Shown here piece by piece: positions 1 through 8,395 of a stretch of DNA of 34,903 nucleotides. Made by a program: the position numbers and the translations under genes. The first letter of the stretch is position 1; each line of letters starts with the position of its first letter. Location: contig JAEEVF010000018.1 of assembly GCA_016290775.1 (NCBI GenBank), positions 1-34,903 on the forward strand, read 5' to 3'. Source of the DNA: Acetatifactor sp. (GTDB lineage Bacteria > Bacillota > Clostridia > Lachnospirales > Lachnospiraceae). The notes below the pieces were generated by a model. It was not told the origin of the DNA. It ran no database searches and saw nothing but the letters and a program-made list of their open reading frames with translations.

Positions 1-1458
1 GCGTTCGCCGACAATGGTCTCGTAACCGTCGAGCAGGTTCATGATAAATCCATGTGCCTGCGCATGCTCTGCAGCCTTTTGGATCTGCTGACGCTCAACC
101 TCAGGCTCAGAATATGCGATGTTGGACATGATCGTGTTGGAGAACAGGAAGACATCCTGGAAAACATACGAAAACTTCTGACGCAGGGAATCGAGGTCAT
201 AGGATCTGATGTCAGTATCGTTTAGAGTGATCTTGCCGCTGCTGACGTCATGGACGCGGATGAGGGATTCCAGAAGAACGCTCTTTCCGGAGCCCGTGCC
301 GCCAACGATGCCGATCTTCTTGCCGGGCGTTATGTCGACGTTCACGTGCTTTAAGATTTCCTGGCCTTGAATGGAAAGGGAAACATCCTCTAACTTGACG
401 TGAATCTGCTCGATCGCCTTGGCGGACTTGTCGCCGCTGACGATCTTGCTTTCGCAGTTCATGAAATCCATCATTTTCTTACCGGATACCAATTGCTGCT
501 GCATCTGGAAGAAGCTGTTGTTGATCTGCGTTACGTGGTTCATGATGCGGAAGACATAATCTGCGCAGGCGACAAGATATCCCACAAGCAGCTGGCCGTT
601 CATCACCAGGATCGCAGCCACTGCGATGCTTCCAATGTATGCGACCTGTCTGATAATGCCGAAGATCGCCTCAAACGTGGAGGATAGCTTGATCTGCTTG
701 ATGTGGGAATCCCGCAGGGCAAAGTTGGACTTGTCAAACTTTCTTTTTTCCAGCTCTTCATTGGTAAAGGATCTTACCAGGCGTACGGCCTCAATGTTTT
801 CCTGCACCGTGAGGGACATGGTGCTGTTACAGCCACGGATGGCGCGGAAATTGTCGCGCGCAAGCTTACGGAAGCGAAGCAGCGCGGCGGCGAAAAAAGG
901 CGTCAGGATCACGGGAATGATCAGCAGGTAATGATTGATGTTTGCCAGCATGACGACCGCTACGATCAATACGAAAATACTGTCGAAGATGTTGGGGATC
1001 ATTCTGCAGAACAATTCCTTGAACATAATGGTATCCGAGTTGATCGTCGTCAGGAGTTCTCCGGTGTTATATTCGGAGACGGTCTCGGAATCCAGCTCCA
1101 TCAGCTTGTGAAACGTAAGGACTCTGAGGTCTGTTTCCAAGGCAAGGCCCAGCTTTTGAAGAATATAGTTTTTCACATAGACGATGATATCCTTAAAAAG
1201 GATCAGTCCAAGGAACCAGCAGGCCACCGTCCAGAAAAGCTCCATGCTGTGCACGGCCCCGTATTTGCCGGAAAGCAAAAAGGAGAAGACGCCGCCCTGC
1301 TCGGGTGCTTCTTCTTTGATGATATGGTTGATGAAAATGGCCGTAAGTAGTGGTAAAAGCAGGTCTGCCGTCAAAGCAGTAAAGCTCAGAAGCTTTGTCA
1401 GAATGTCTAAGGCAAGACGCTTTTTCCATTGCCTGAAACCAAATTTGAATACTTCCAT
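1..1458 (-). CDS. ABC exporter, fused permease and ATPase, 3' end cut off by window edge
   Basis: The minus-strand frame is open from position 1458 to base 1, giving the first 486 residues of a half-size ABC exporter. The N-terminal part carries about six hydrophobic helices (type IV exporter fold). The ATPase domain follows from about residue 350, with a Walker A motif GGTGSGKS near residues 384-391 and a Q-loop region ending in YVFQDVFLF. The window stops just before the expected LSGGQ signature and Walker B, so these cannot be checked. I chose ATG 1458; an in-frame ATG lies four codons upstream (1470), but the AAAGG sequence abuts it, leaving no spacing. The substrate cannot be inferred. 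Such proteins usually act as homodimers or with an adjacent paralogue, which would lie outside the window. Confidence 0.92.
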   Translation of the reverse strand, partial: MEVFKFGFRQWKKRLALDILTKLLSFTALTADLLLPLLTAIFINHIIKEEAPEQGGVFSFLLSGKYGAVHSMELFWTVACWFLGLILFKDIIVYVKNYILQKLGLALETDLRVLTFHKLMELDSETVSEYNTGELLTTINSDTIMFKELFCRMIPNIFDSIFVLIVAVVMLANINHYLLIIPVILTPFFAAALLRFRKLARDNFRAIRGCNSTMSLTVQENIEAVRLVRSFTNEELEKRKFDKSNFALRDSHIKQIKLSSTFEAIFGIIRQVAYIGSIAVAAILVMNGQLLVGYLVACADYVFRIMNHVTQINNSFFQMQQQLVSGKKMMDFMNCESKIVSGDKSAKAIEQIHVKLEDVSLSIQGQEILKHVNVDITPGKKIGIVGGTGSGKSVLLESLIRVHDVSSGKITLNDTDIRSYDLDSLRQKFSYVFQDVFLFSNTIMSNIAYSEPEVERQQIQKAAEHAQAHGFIMNLLDGYETIVGER

Positions 1459-1502
1459 GCGGCTTCGCATCCTTTCTTGATAGTTGTTCTCTTCTTAGTC
1501 AT

Positions 1503-1531
1503 ATCCTACTTTTTTCAAAGATACGCGTCAA
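1503..1531 (-). promoter_or_regulatory. Candidate sigma-A promoter for the ABC exporter
   Basis: On the minus strand, TTGACG (1531-1526) and TAGGAT (1508-1503) are separated by 17 bases, about 45 bases upstream of the exporter start. The -35 matches 5 of 6 consensus bases and the -10 matches 4 of 6. The rest of the 240-base gap up to 1698 holds AT-rich sequence and no convincing gene. Confidence 0.45.
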
Positions 1532-1698
1532 TATTGTCCAGGCACGAAACTAACATACTACAAAAACAGGACAAAATAATACAGATGCTTTTGCAGATGA
1601 CCTGTCTTTTTTTGTGGTTGTTTTCGAAGAAATATGCAATAATGGAGTAGTGAGCGGGTGAAAATGCTAAAAGCATTAGAGGGGGCTTATTCAGGGAT

Positions 1699-2514
1699 AT
1701 GATGATAGAGTTATCCAAAGGAAAAATGGAGAGGGCGCTGGATGAGTTTTTGGACAGGGTTTTTGCTCTGCCAGAGATTGAAAGCGCGAAGGTAAGGGAC
1801 GTAATTATTTCCCGTGAAAACAGAGAAATCTCTGTCAGGAAAGCGTTTGAGGCTGGATGGCATGACTGTTACAGTGACGTCGATCTGTCGGTGAAGGTGC
1901 GTCTTCCAAAGGACGGTTCCATCTCGCCGGAAGCATATATGAAAAGGATTGACAGATTTGGAATTACGCAGGAATCTGCCCTGGGATATTGCTTTGTGCC
2001 GGAAAATTGCATGTATCGGATCATTTTAAGAACCGGTATGCGTTATGATCTTGGGTTTGATTTTGAGTTTGTTGATGATGTGGCGCTTAGTTTGGAGGAG
2101 CGATTCGACATAAAAGAAGAAAACGCTAATTGGCCCATGGAGAATATCAATCGATTCTGGTTTGTTCAGATTCAGGCCCTTGCGAAGCTATATCGCAAGG
2201 ATTATTTGATCAGCAGCCATCTTGCGAACATGAATTGCAATGAGACGCTGGTTATGCAGATGGTTCTGCGGGATTTAGAGTATGGCACGAACCATCACAG
2301 GTATGGCCATTCGGAAGAATTGGAATATGTAAAGTACCTTGATAAGGCGCCTTTTCGAACGGAGGATCCGACATTTGATCGCATCGCGGATCATATATAT
2401 GCAGCCGCACTGGCATATGACAAATTGGCTGTGAGGTTTTATCCTGATTATCAAAGCCGATGCGGGTGTTTTATGGAAATATGGGATTGTTATAATAAGG
2501 CTCAAATGGGATAG
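1699..2514 (+). CDS. Nucleotidyltransferase-like protein (aminoglycoside adenylyltransferase-like fold)
   Basis: This is a 271-residue soluble protein. Residues 53-64 read GWHDCYSDVDLS, which resembles the metal-binding D-x-D of the nucleotidyltransferase superfamily (D60 and D62), preceded by a helix and followed by a beta strand. The C-terminal half is helical with Trp- and Tyr-rich stretches, as in AadE/streptomycin adenylyltransferase-like proteins. Whether it modifies an antibiotic is unknown; many Clostridia carry such proteins of unknown substrate. Two adjacent ATGs (1699, 1702) follow an AGGG at short spacing. It is first in a co-directional run, 15 bases ahead of the methyltransferase gene. 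An alternative is an inactive NTase relative, because the usual G-S motif ahead of the D-x-D is only weakly matched. Confidence 0.6.
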   Translation: MMIELSKGKMERALDEFLDRVFALPEIESAKVRDVIISRENREISVRKAFEAGWHDCYSDVDLSVKVRLPKDGSISPEAYMKRIDRFGITQESALGYCFVPENCMYRIILRTGMRYDLGFDFEFVDDVALSLEERFDIKEENANWPMENINRFWFVQIQALAKLYRKDYLISSHLANMNCNETLVMQMVLRDLEYGTNHHRYGHSEELEYVKYLDKAPFRTEDPTFDRIADHIYAAALAYDKLAVRFYPDYQSRCGCFMEIWDCYNKAQMG

Positions 2515-2529
2515 GAGACGGAGCGAAGC

Positions 2530-3300
2530 ATGACTGGAGATTTCGAGAAGACTTTTGACAATGTGGCCGCGGACTACGAGAGCATTCGGCCGGCATATCA
2601 CCCCGCGATATTTGAGGACATACTACGGTATCAGCCTTTGAATGCGGACAGTAATGTTCTTGAGATCGGCATGGGCACTGGATCAGCGACCAAGCCCTTT
2701 TTGGAGACGGGCTGCCATTTGGTTGGCATCGAGCCTGGCAAGAATCTTGCGGAGCTGGCCATAAAGAAATACTGCGAAAACAAGAGGTTTACGGCATACA
2801 TCCAAACTCTGCAGGAATATGAGGCCCCCGATGATCAGTTCGACCTGATTTATGCGGCGACAGCCTTTCACTGGATCCCGGAAGAATATGGCTATAAGCG
2901 TGTCTACGACCTTCTTAAGAAGGGCGGCGCATTTGCTCGCTTCCGATATCATGCAGGTCTTGACAAGGGCCGTGAAGCCTTGATAAATAAGATCCAGGCT
3001 CTCTATCCTGAATCCATGCGACGCACGAAAGTGGCAGAGTTTGGCGAAGCGGACGCAAAGAAGATCGCTGACATCGCAAAGAGTTACGGTTTTTCGGACA
3101 TAGAGTACCATTTATATCAAACAACAAAAGACTTTACAGCGGATGAATATATCAAGCTCTTGCAGACTTATCCGGATCATATGAAACTGCCCGAGCCGCA
3201 AAGGAATGAGCTTTTTAACGGAATCCATGATGCCATCGTTCAAAACGGAGGCGTGATAACCATTTATTATGTCATGGACCTGGAACTGGCAAGAAAATAA
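2530..3300 (+). CDS. Class I SAM-dependent methyltransferase
   Basis: This 256-residue protein has the Methyltransf_11/25 layout. Motif I is VLEIGMGTG at residues 43-51, an acidic residue at the end of beta 2 sits in VGIEPG, and the post-motif segment FDLIYAATAFHWIP holds motif II. These residues bind S-adenosylmethionine; the acceptor is not predictable. The family is typically cytosolic and acts on small molecules. The ATG at 2530 follows a GGAG/GGAGCG region at suitable spacing, and the gene starts 15 bases after the nucleotidyltransferase-like gene, so the two are probably co-transcribed. Length is normal for the family and no motif is missing. Confidence 0.85.
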   Translation: MTGDFEKTFDNVAADYESIRPAYHPAIFEDILRYQPLNADSNVLEIGMGTGSATKPFLETGCHLVGIEPGKNLAELAIKKYCENKRFTAYIQTLQEYEAPDDQFDLIYAATAFHWIPEEYGYKRVYDLLKKGGAFARFRYHAGLDKGREALINKIQALYPESMRRTKVAEFGEADAKKIADIAKSYGFSDIEYHLYQTTKDFTADEYIKLLQTYPDHMKLPEPQRNELFNGIHDAIVQNGGVITIYYVMDLELARK

Positions 3301-3355
3301 GGTCCCAAAAGTAACGAAAAAGGCATCAAGTTTACAAAAGAGGAGGGACGCCTCG

Positions 3356-3970
3356 ATGGACAATAACATCATAGAGAAAATGCGGCGAGAGATCGTCAGC
3401 AGAAGCGACCTGTTCGAGGAGCAGACGAAGGGCACGAAGGATGAGTACAACCTGTACCGGGAGCATGTGCAATATGTTTATAAATACGCCGTCATGCTCG
3501 CGAAGGATGCAGACGTTGACAAGGAAGTTGTGGAGTTAAGCGCGCTACTTCATGACATCTCCATGACAGATGCAACACTTGACCGCTCGCGGCATAATGA
3601 GTTTGGCAGTGTCATGGCGGAGCAGCTTTTGAGGGAGCAGAACTATCCGGAAGAAAAGACGCAGCTCGTAGCAAAATGCATTTTGAATCATAGCAGCAAG
3701 CGCGCTTCGTATCGGACCACACTGGAAGAAGAACTGCTGGTGTGCGCCGACGGTTTGGCGCATTTTGATGCATATAAAAGCTTTTATTCTTTAGCACATA
3801 AGGTCATGGGCTTAAATGACGAAGACTCCCTGAAATTCATTCAGGATAAGCTGACAAAGGATTACGTTGAGATCAGGGAGGATCTCAAGCACCTTGTCAG
3901 CGACACCTACGCGCACATAATGAATGCAAAGACGATCCAGGAGATTTTGGATCCTTCAGCGATCGCCTAA
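3356..3970 (+). CDS. HD-domain metal-dependent phosphohydrolase
   Basis: Starting at ATG 3356 (AGGAGGGA a few bases upstream), the product is 204 residues. It shows the HD pattern H37...H66-D67 (LLHDIS)...H112 (ILNHSS)...D132 (CADGLAHFD), expected to bind one or two divalent metals and hydrolyse phosphate esters, often nucleotides. The frame stays open upstream to 3269, but that extension overlaps the methyltransferase end and lacks a ribosome binding site. The length and motif order fit small stand-alone HD proteins of the YedJ/YpgQ kind. Substrate is unknown. Its neighbours are other small accessory enzymes, which adds no pathway information. Confidence 0.82.
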   Translation: MDNNIIEKMRREIVSRSDLFEEQTKGTKDEYNLYREHVQYVYKYAVMLAKDADVDKEVVELSALLHDISMTDATLDRSRHNEFGSVMAEQLLREQNYPEEKTQLVAKCILNHSSKRASYRTTLEEELLVCADGLAHFDAYKSFYSLAHKVMGLNDEDSLKFIQDKLTKDYVEIREDLKHLVSDTYAHIMNAKTIQEILDPSAIA

Positions 3971-4010
3971 CTCTAAGGGCATGGATGAAAAAGAAAAGGA
4001 GGAAAAGTTT

Positions 4011-4322
4011 ATGGCATCAACTAGAGAGTACCTGGATTTCGTTTTAGAGCAGTTATCGGGGCTGGATGAAATCAGTTACAAAGCCATGATGGGAGAGTAC
4101 ATTCTTTATTATCGAGGCAAAATTTTCGGCGGGGTCTATGACGACCGACTTCTGGTAAAGCCCGTTAAGTCAGCGGTGAAGTTGATGCCAAATGCGCAGA
4201 TGGAACTTCCCTATGAAGGAGCAAAAGAAATGCTTCTCGTCGATGACGTCGACAACCGTGAGTTCATGTGCGAGCTTGTTCAGTCCATGTGGGACGAACT
4301 GCCGGCAAAGAAAAAGAAATAG
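4011..4322 (+). CDS. TfoX/Sxy N-terminal domain protein
   Basis: The product is 103 residues from ATG 4011, which sits 8 bases after a perfect AGGAGG; an upstream in-frame ATG (3981) has no such signal. The sequence STREYLDFVLEQL, the MMGEYILYY segment, VYDDRLLVKP and the C-terminal acidic/Trp helix match the TfoX_N family. In Gammaproteobacteria TfoX/Sxy regulates competence, but short TfoX_N-only proteins in Firmicutes have no established role, so no competence function is claimed here. The C-terminus is a run of lysines. It lies between the HD and HAD genes with small gaps on both sides. Confidence 0.8.
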   Translation: MASTREYLDFVLEQLSGLDEISYKAMMGEYILYYRGKIFGGVYDDRLLVKPVKSAVKLMPNAQMELPYEGAKEMLLVDDVDNREFMCELVQSMWDELPAKKKK

Positions 4323-4347
4323 TGCAAGCACGAGAGGACGTACATAC

Positions 4348-4968
4348 ATGAAATGGATTTTCTTTGATCTTGGTGCGACGTTAGTGGATGAAAGTGATGT
4401 TTACGAAAGTCGCTGTGGATATGCAGTTCGCCAATTAAACATTGATCTTGCGGAGTTTATGAACAAGGTTTATGAGGAGGCGAGGATCAGCCCGACGCCG
4501 ATCAGGACGGCCGCCAAAGCATATGGAGTCGCCTTGCCACAGTGGGATAACAGTTTGGAAAAACTGTATGCAGCAACGCCTGACATTCTCAAAAAACTGC
4601 ATGAAAAATATAGACTCGGCATCATTGCAAACCAGTCTTTGGGAACGCAGGAGAGGATCGATCATTGGGGCATTGGACAGTATTTTGACATTGTTGTGGC
4701 GTCAGCTGAAGCAGGGTGTGCAAAGCCTGATCCGAAGATATTTACCATGGCGCTTCAAAAGGCAAACTGTGAACCCGGCGAAGCAGTAATGGTTGGAGAC
4801 AGGCTGGATAATGACATCATTCCGGCAAAGAAGCTTGGAATGAAAACAGTGTGGGTGCGTCAAGGCTTTGCGGTGTATCAAAGCATCGATGACGAGAGCC
4901 AAAGGCCCGATCAGATTGTTGACGGCATAGATGAGTTAGTGGAATTGTTTGAAAAGTGGGATAGATGA
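4348..4968 (+). CDS. HAD-superfamily hydrolase (YjjG/haloacid dehalogenase-like)
   Basis: This 206-residue protein carries the HAD motifs: motif I FFDLGATL (nucleophile D7), a motif II region around IIANQS (residues 92-97), motif III Lys in CAKPDP (K126), and motif IV VGDRLDND (D151, D155). The usual second Asp of motif I (D-x-D) is Gly here, so the general acid of typical phosphatases is missing; similar D-x-G forms occur in HAD relatives, and activity may differ. A cap region is short. I chose ATG 4348; the ribosome binding site is a weak GAGAGGA. The next gene starts two bases after the stop codon, suggesting translational coupling. Confidence 0.85.
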   Translation: MKWIFFDLGATLVDESDVYESRCGYAVRQLNIDLAEFMNKVYEEARISPTPIRTAAKAYGVALPQWDNSLEKLYAATPDILKKLHEKYRLGIIANQSLGTQERIDHWGIGQYFDIVVASAEAGCAKPDPKIFTMALQKANCEPGEAVMVGDRLDNDIIPAKKLGMKTVWVRQGFAVYQSIDDESQRPDQIVDGIDELVELFEKWDR

Positions 4969-4969
4969 T

Positions 4970-5848
4970 ATGCATTTTGTTGATGCAAAAGGGATTCTGA
5001 CCGGCAGCGGCGGAAGCGTTGGAATGAATATCTACAGGGGATGCACGCACGGCTGTATATACTGCGATAGCCGAAGCAAGTGTTATCAGTTTACGCATCC
5101 TTTTGAAGACATTGAGGTGAAGCAAAATGCGCCCGAGCTTCTTGACGCAGCGCTTAGGTCGAAAAGAAAAAAGTACATGATCGGGACGGGTTCGATGTCG
5201 GATCCTTATATGCACTGCGAAGAAGAGCTGGGGCTGACAAGACGGTGCCTGGAAGTGATCTTGAAAAACGAATTTGGGCTCGCCATTCAGACGAAATCGG
5301 ACCGCATTCTTCGCGATATCGACCTGTTGTCGGAGATCAATCAGACTGCGAAATGCGTGGTGCAGATAACGCTCACGACTTATGATGATGACCTGTGTAA
5401 AATATTGGAGCCGAATGTCTGCAACACAAAGCGCAGGATCGAAGTGCTGGAAGAAATGCAAAAGAGAGGCATTCCAACGATCGTCTGGCTGACGCCAATC
5501 CTGCCGTTTATCAATGACACGGAGGAGAATGTCACGGCAATTCTGAACGAGTGCGTCAGAGTCGGAGTGAAGGGCATTATTGATTTCGGCATGGGACTGA
5601 CGCTTCGGGAAGGCGACAGGGAGTATTATTACGCTGCGCTTGACAAGCACTTTCCCAGAATGAAGGAGAGATATATCAAACGCTACGGGAATGTGTATGA
5701 ACTGCAAAGCCCGAACGCAAAGGAACTCAAGGGGGTTTTCCAAAGGATCTGCAAGGAAAACGGAATCCTGCGAACGCCGGACGATTGCTTCCGGTTTATG
5801 CGAGAAATGCCGGAGAGATATCAGCAAATGAGTTTGTTTGAACTGTAA
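4970..5848 (+). CDS. SPL-family radical SAM protein (COG1533 type)
   Basis: The 292-residue product has the radical SAM cluster motif C25-x3-C29-x2-C32 in YRGCTHGCIYCDS, which binds a [4Fe-4S] cluster and S-adenosylmethionine. The segment after it (GTGSMSDPY) and the later DFGMGL and Gln/Lys-rich segments fit the spore-photoproduct-lyase-like group, often annotated Rv2578c-like. It lacks the clear hallmarks needed to call a true DNA photoproduct lyase, and the substrate is unknown. ATG 4970 lies just after the HAD stop codon; a TTG at 4949 is possible but would overlap the HAD gene. Oxygen sensitivity is expected from the cluster. Confidence 0.88.
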   Translation: MHFVDAKGILTGSGGSVGMNIYRGCTHGCIYCDSRSKCYQFTHPFEDIEVKQNAPELLDAALRSKRKKYMIGTGSMSDPYMHCEEELGLTRRCLEVILKNEFGLAIQTKSDRILRDIDLLSEINQTAKCVVQITLTTYDDDLCKILEPNVCNTKRRIEVLEEMQKRGIPTIVWLTPILPFINDTEENVTAILNECVRVGVKGIIDFGMGLTLREGDREYYYAALDKHFPRMKERYIKRYGNVYELQSPNAKELKGVFQRICKENGILRTPDDCFRFMREMPERYQQMSLFEL

Positions 5849-5864
5849 AGCGGAGAAGATATAG

Positions 5865-6305
5865 ATGGATTTATTGATGGTTGGATTTAAGGGGAAGAAT
5901 AATTCGTCCGCAGTTTTAGTGAGTGCTCTGTCGTCAAGGCATGTCCTTCTGACAAACTCGTTTGAGGGTTTGAGAAAGGACATTGAGAATATGCCCGTGG
6001 AGCACGACGGAGCCCTTCTTTTTGGCGTGGATAAAGATTTGGTGGATTCCGTTCGGATCGAGCGCGTGGCAGGGAAAGATGGCATGTCGCACACTTCGAA
6101 GCTTGATCTGGAAGGACTTGCAGAGCGATTTTCGTCGGCCGGGATCCGCGCAACACTATCAGCCGAACCGACGAAATACCTTTGCAATGAAGCATATTGG
6201 CATTTGCTTGAGAAATACGATGGGAACGCGGCCCTGATCCACGTTCCGACCATAAAGCATCTCGAGACGATTGATTTCAAGGCTTTTTCTTTTTATTTTT
6301 CCTAA
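5865..6305 (+). CDS. Compact pyroglutamyl-peptidase-like protein (peptidase C15-like)
   Basis: This 146-residue protein is not an obvious family member, but it shows the ordered elements of pyrrolidone-carboxylate peptidase. An N-terminal LLMVGF strand resembles the LLTGFEPF start. IERVAG places E66 where the family has the catalytic Glu of ERVAIN. KYLCNEAY places C107 where the family has YVCN, and IHVP places H126 at the catalytic His. The whole triad is therefore kept, although the protein is about 70 residues shorter than the usual 200-220. The substrate may differ from N-terminal pyroglutamate. ATG 5865 follows a GGAGAAG, 16 bases after the radical SAM gene. Homology is inferred by eye from motif order, not from an alignment score. 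Confidence 0.6.
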   Translation: MDLLMVGFKGKNNSSAVLVSALSSRHVLLTNSFEGLRKDIENMPVEHDGALLFGVDKDLVDSVRIERVAGKDGMSHTSKLDLEGLAERFSSAGIRATLSAEPTKYLCNEAYWHLLEKYDGNAALIHVPTIKHLETIDFKAFSFYFS

Positions 6306-6349
6306 GATGTGTTATGCTTAAAAGGTAAGTGCGAAAGGAAGTGCATGGG

Positions 6350-6991
6350 ATGCAGCAAGTGCAGGAGTTTGGGAATGCGTCGTCCAAGACTGTTCTGATC
6401 CAGATGGCGGACGATCATGATCTGGAGGGCATGCAAAGTGAAATTACAGCGATCCGTGAAATGACGGGCGCGGACTTCTTGCTGCGCATCTTTAAGGTTC
6501 GAAGCTGGAACGAGGATCTGTCTCCATGGGAAGCCCCGGCAGTGTTTGGGAAGGAAGGCTTTGGCGCGGGCGCGGCAAAGACGCTGGAAGAAGTCCTAAA
6601 GAGTTGTGCGGACCAGGACAAGACCTATTACGTTGGGGGATATTCCCTCGCAGGCCTGTTTGCCTTGTGGAGTGCGTATCAGACCGATGTTTTCAGCGGG
6701 GTTGCCGCAGCTTCTCCGTCCATCTGGTACCCGAAATTTCTGGATTACATGAAAACGCACAATATCAATTGTCAGCGCGTTTACTTAAGCCTTGGAGACA
6801 AGGAAGCGAAGACCCGAAATCAAGTCATGGCAACGGTTGCGGAGAGGATCAGTGAAGCAAGTACGTTGCTTCAAAGCCAGAACGTAAACTGTACGCTGGA
6901 ATGGAATGAAGGGAATCATTTTAGGGATCCGGACCTTCGTACGGCCAAAGCATTTGCGTGGCTATTGAACGCTGAAAAGCATTTGCCCTAA
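6350..6991 (+). CDS. Alpha/beta hydrolase, putative esterase
   Basis: The product is 213 residues from ATG 6350, preceded by AAGGAAG; in-frame GTGs at 6329 and 6341 are alternatives. The nucleophile elbow is GGYSLAG (G-x-S-x-x-G, around residue 99), followed by LFALWSA. AAASPSIWYP resembles the D-type esterase (EstD/IroE-like) segment. The terminal GNHFRDPD supplies the likely catalytic His. The acid residue is probably in YLSLGDKEA. The substrate is unknown. A possible extended -10 (TGT-TATGCT, 6310-6318) lies just upstream, so the gene may have its own weak promoter in addition to read-through from the peptidase-like gene. Confidence 0.8.
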   Translation: MQQVQEFGNASSKTVLIQMADDHDLEGMQSEITAIREMTGADFLLRIFKVRSWNEDLSPWEAPAVFGKEGFGAGAAKTLEEVLKSCADQDKTYYVGGYSLAGLFALWSAYQTDVFSGVAAASPSIWYPKFLDYMKTHNINCQRVYLSLGDKEAKTRNQVMATVAERISEASTLLQSQNVNCTLEWNEGNHFRDPDLRTAKAFAWLLNAEKHLP

Positions 6992-7048
6992 ACGAAACAT
7001 TTGACGAAGAGAACGACCAAAAATCATTGACAAGAAAGAGTTTGGCCG

Positions 7049-8314
7049 ATGTACAAGATTTTAAGCGAAACGGAAGAAAACACCATATTGATCCCGGCGA
7101 CGCTGGATGCGCATTTCCCCTTGCTGAAGTACATGTTCTGGAGCAAGGGCAATTGTGTTGTTCCTCTTGACGAAAGCAATGAATTCGAGATCCGCCAGGA
7201 GGGCATGAAATACGCCAATCACGACATTTGCTATCCGTTCATTTTGATGACGGGGCAGGTGGTCCGCGCGCTAAAGAGCGGGAAATATGATCCGAAGAAA
7301 ACCTTCGTTCTCATGCCGACGGCGGGCGATGCCTGCAGGGGCGCGTGCTACATCGGACTCATGAAGAAGTCTTTGATGAAGGCGGGTTATGAGGACGTTC
7401 GCGTGCTGACGATCAACGTGCGGCACGTGGCAGAGGACATCTCGGTGAAGCTGGGATATGATCTCGCCCTGCGAGGTCTATTTGGACTTTTCTACGGGGA
7501 CATTCTGATGCTCCTTTCGAATCAGGTCCGGCCCTATGAGGTGAACAAGGGCGAAACGGATGCGCTTTGGAAGAAGTGGATCGACGAGCTTTCGGAGGAT
7601 CTGAAGCTTGGCAGGAACCTCACGCGTGAAAAGATGAAGGAGAATTTCGATCGGATCGCGGAGTCCTTTGCGAAGATCGAGCGGGACGGGAAAAAGCGCC
7701 AGGTGATCGGCATCGTGGCGGAGTTCTATGTAAAGTATTGTGCACTTGGCAACTGGGACATCATCAAGTACCTGGAGGAAAACGGGTGTGAGGCATATGT
7801 AAACGGTGCTTCTTGGTACGCATTATATTACATCGATTCCCACAAGCCCAAGAAGCAAAATCCCGAGAGAGTGGGATTTGAAGCGGTCAAGATACTGATC
7901 ACGCGCTCACAGGAAGCGATGCGCGAGGCTATGACGCGCCACGGTTTCAAGGCGCTGAGCTCCTACGATACGATGGACAAGAATTCAAGAGAGCTGGTGT
8001 CGCACAATTTCATGATCGGCGACGGGTGGCTCCTTGGCGGTGAAGTGATCGATTTCATCGAAAACGACATTAAGAAGGTTCTTTGCATTGCGCCGTTCGG
8101 CTGCATGCCCAACGTTTGCGAGGGCAGGGGACTTTACCCTTATCTTCAGCGGAAGTACCCGCAGGCGTCCATCGCCGTGACGGAGACGGACATGAGCGGC
8201 TCGAAGTTAAATTATTATAACCGCGTGCAGATGCTGATCCACCAGGGATCCATCGGCGCCGCGGAACCGGCAAACCCTGCGGGACAGAAGGAGCCGGCGG
8301 AGCCAACGGAATAA
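7049..8314 (+). CDS. Stand-alone HgdB/DUF2229-type protein related to 2-hydroxyacyl-CoA dehydratase activases
   Basis: This 421-residue protein resembles the C-terminal part of the large CoA-substrate-specific enzyme activases (BcrAD/BadFG plus DUF2229). Seen here are Cys clusters typical of Fe-S binding in this group: C36, C61 in HDICYPF, C96 and C100 in AGDACRGACYIG, and C352 and C357 in FGCMPNVC. The ATPase/activase part of the usual 1,000-1,500-residue fusion is absent and is not encoded next to it. The last 25 residues are Pro/Ala/Glu-rich and look like a disordered tail. The ribosome binding site is weak. It ends 4 bases before a strong terminator and probably forms its own unit. Its physiological substrate is unknown. 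Confidence 0.75.
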   Translation: MYKILSETEENTILIPATLDAHFPLLKYMFWSKGNCVVPLDESNEFEIRQEGMKYANHDICYPFILMTGQVVRALKSGKYDPKKTFVLMPTAGDACRGACYIGLMKKSLMKAGYEDVRVLTINVRHVAEDISVKLGYDLALRGLFGLFYGDILMLLSNQVRPYEVNKGETDALWKKWIDELSEDLKLGRNLTREKMKENFDRIAESFAKIERDGKKRQVIGIVAEFYVKYCALGNWDIIKYLEENGCEAYVNGASWYALYYIDSHKPKKQNPERVGFEAVKILITRSQEAMREAMTRHGFKALSSYDTMDKNSRELVSHNFMIGDGWLLGGEVIDFIENDIKKVLCIAPFGCMPNVCEGRGLYPYLQRKYPQASIAVTETDMSGSKLNYYNRVQMLIHQGSIGAAEPANPAGQKEPAEPTE

Positions 8315-8317
8315 AAT

Positions 8318-8353
8318 AAGGCCTTGAGACACATTAATGTCTCAGGGCCTTTT
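8318..8353. terminator. Bidirectional intrinsic terminator between convergent genes
   Basis: A 14-base-pair stem with one G-T wobble (8318-8331 with 8338-8351) closes a 6-base loop and is followed by TTT on the plus strand. On the minus strand it is followed by an ATTTTAT-type tract. It sits between the convergent DUF2229-like gene and argC and probably serves both. Confidence 0.82.
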
Positions 8354-8395
8354 GAGTTGCGTTGTTTGCCGCGGGCAGTACCGATTTCGCGGGCT

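Noticed and set aside
1560..1620. Possible terminator at the T-run near 1608-1616.
   Set aside because: The only stem is five base pairs with a long loop, and no gene ends upstream on the plus strand.
4817..6280. A 487-codon open frame on the minus strand.
   Set aside because: It lies antisense to the HAD, radical SAM and peptidase-like genes, which have clear motifs and ribosome binding sites. It has no recognisable domain and no start signal.
7001..7048. Promoter-like TTGACG and TTGACA sequences upstream of the DUF2229-like gene.
   Set aside because: Neither has a -10 element at 16-18 bases that would place a start upstream of ATG 7049.
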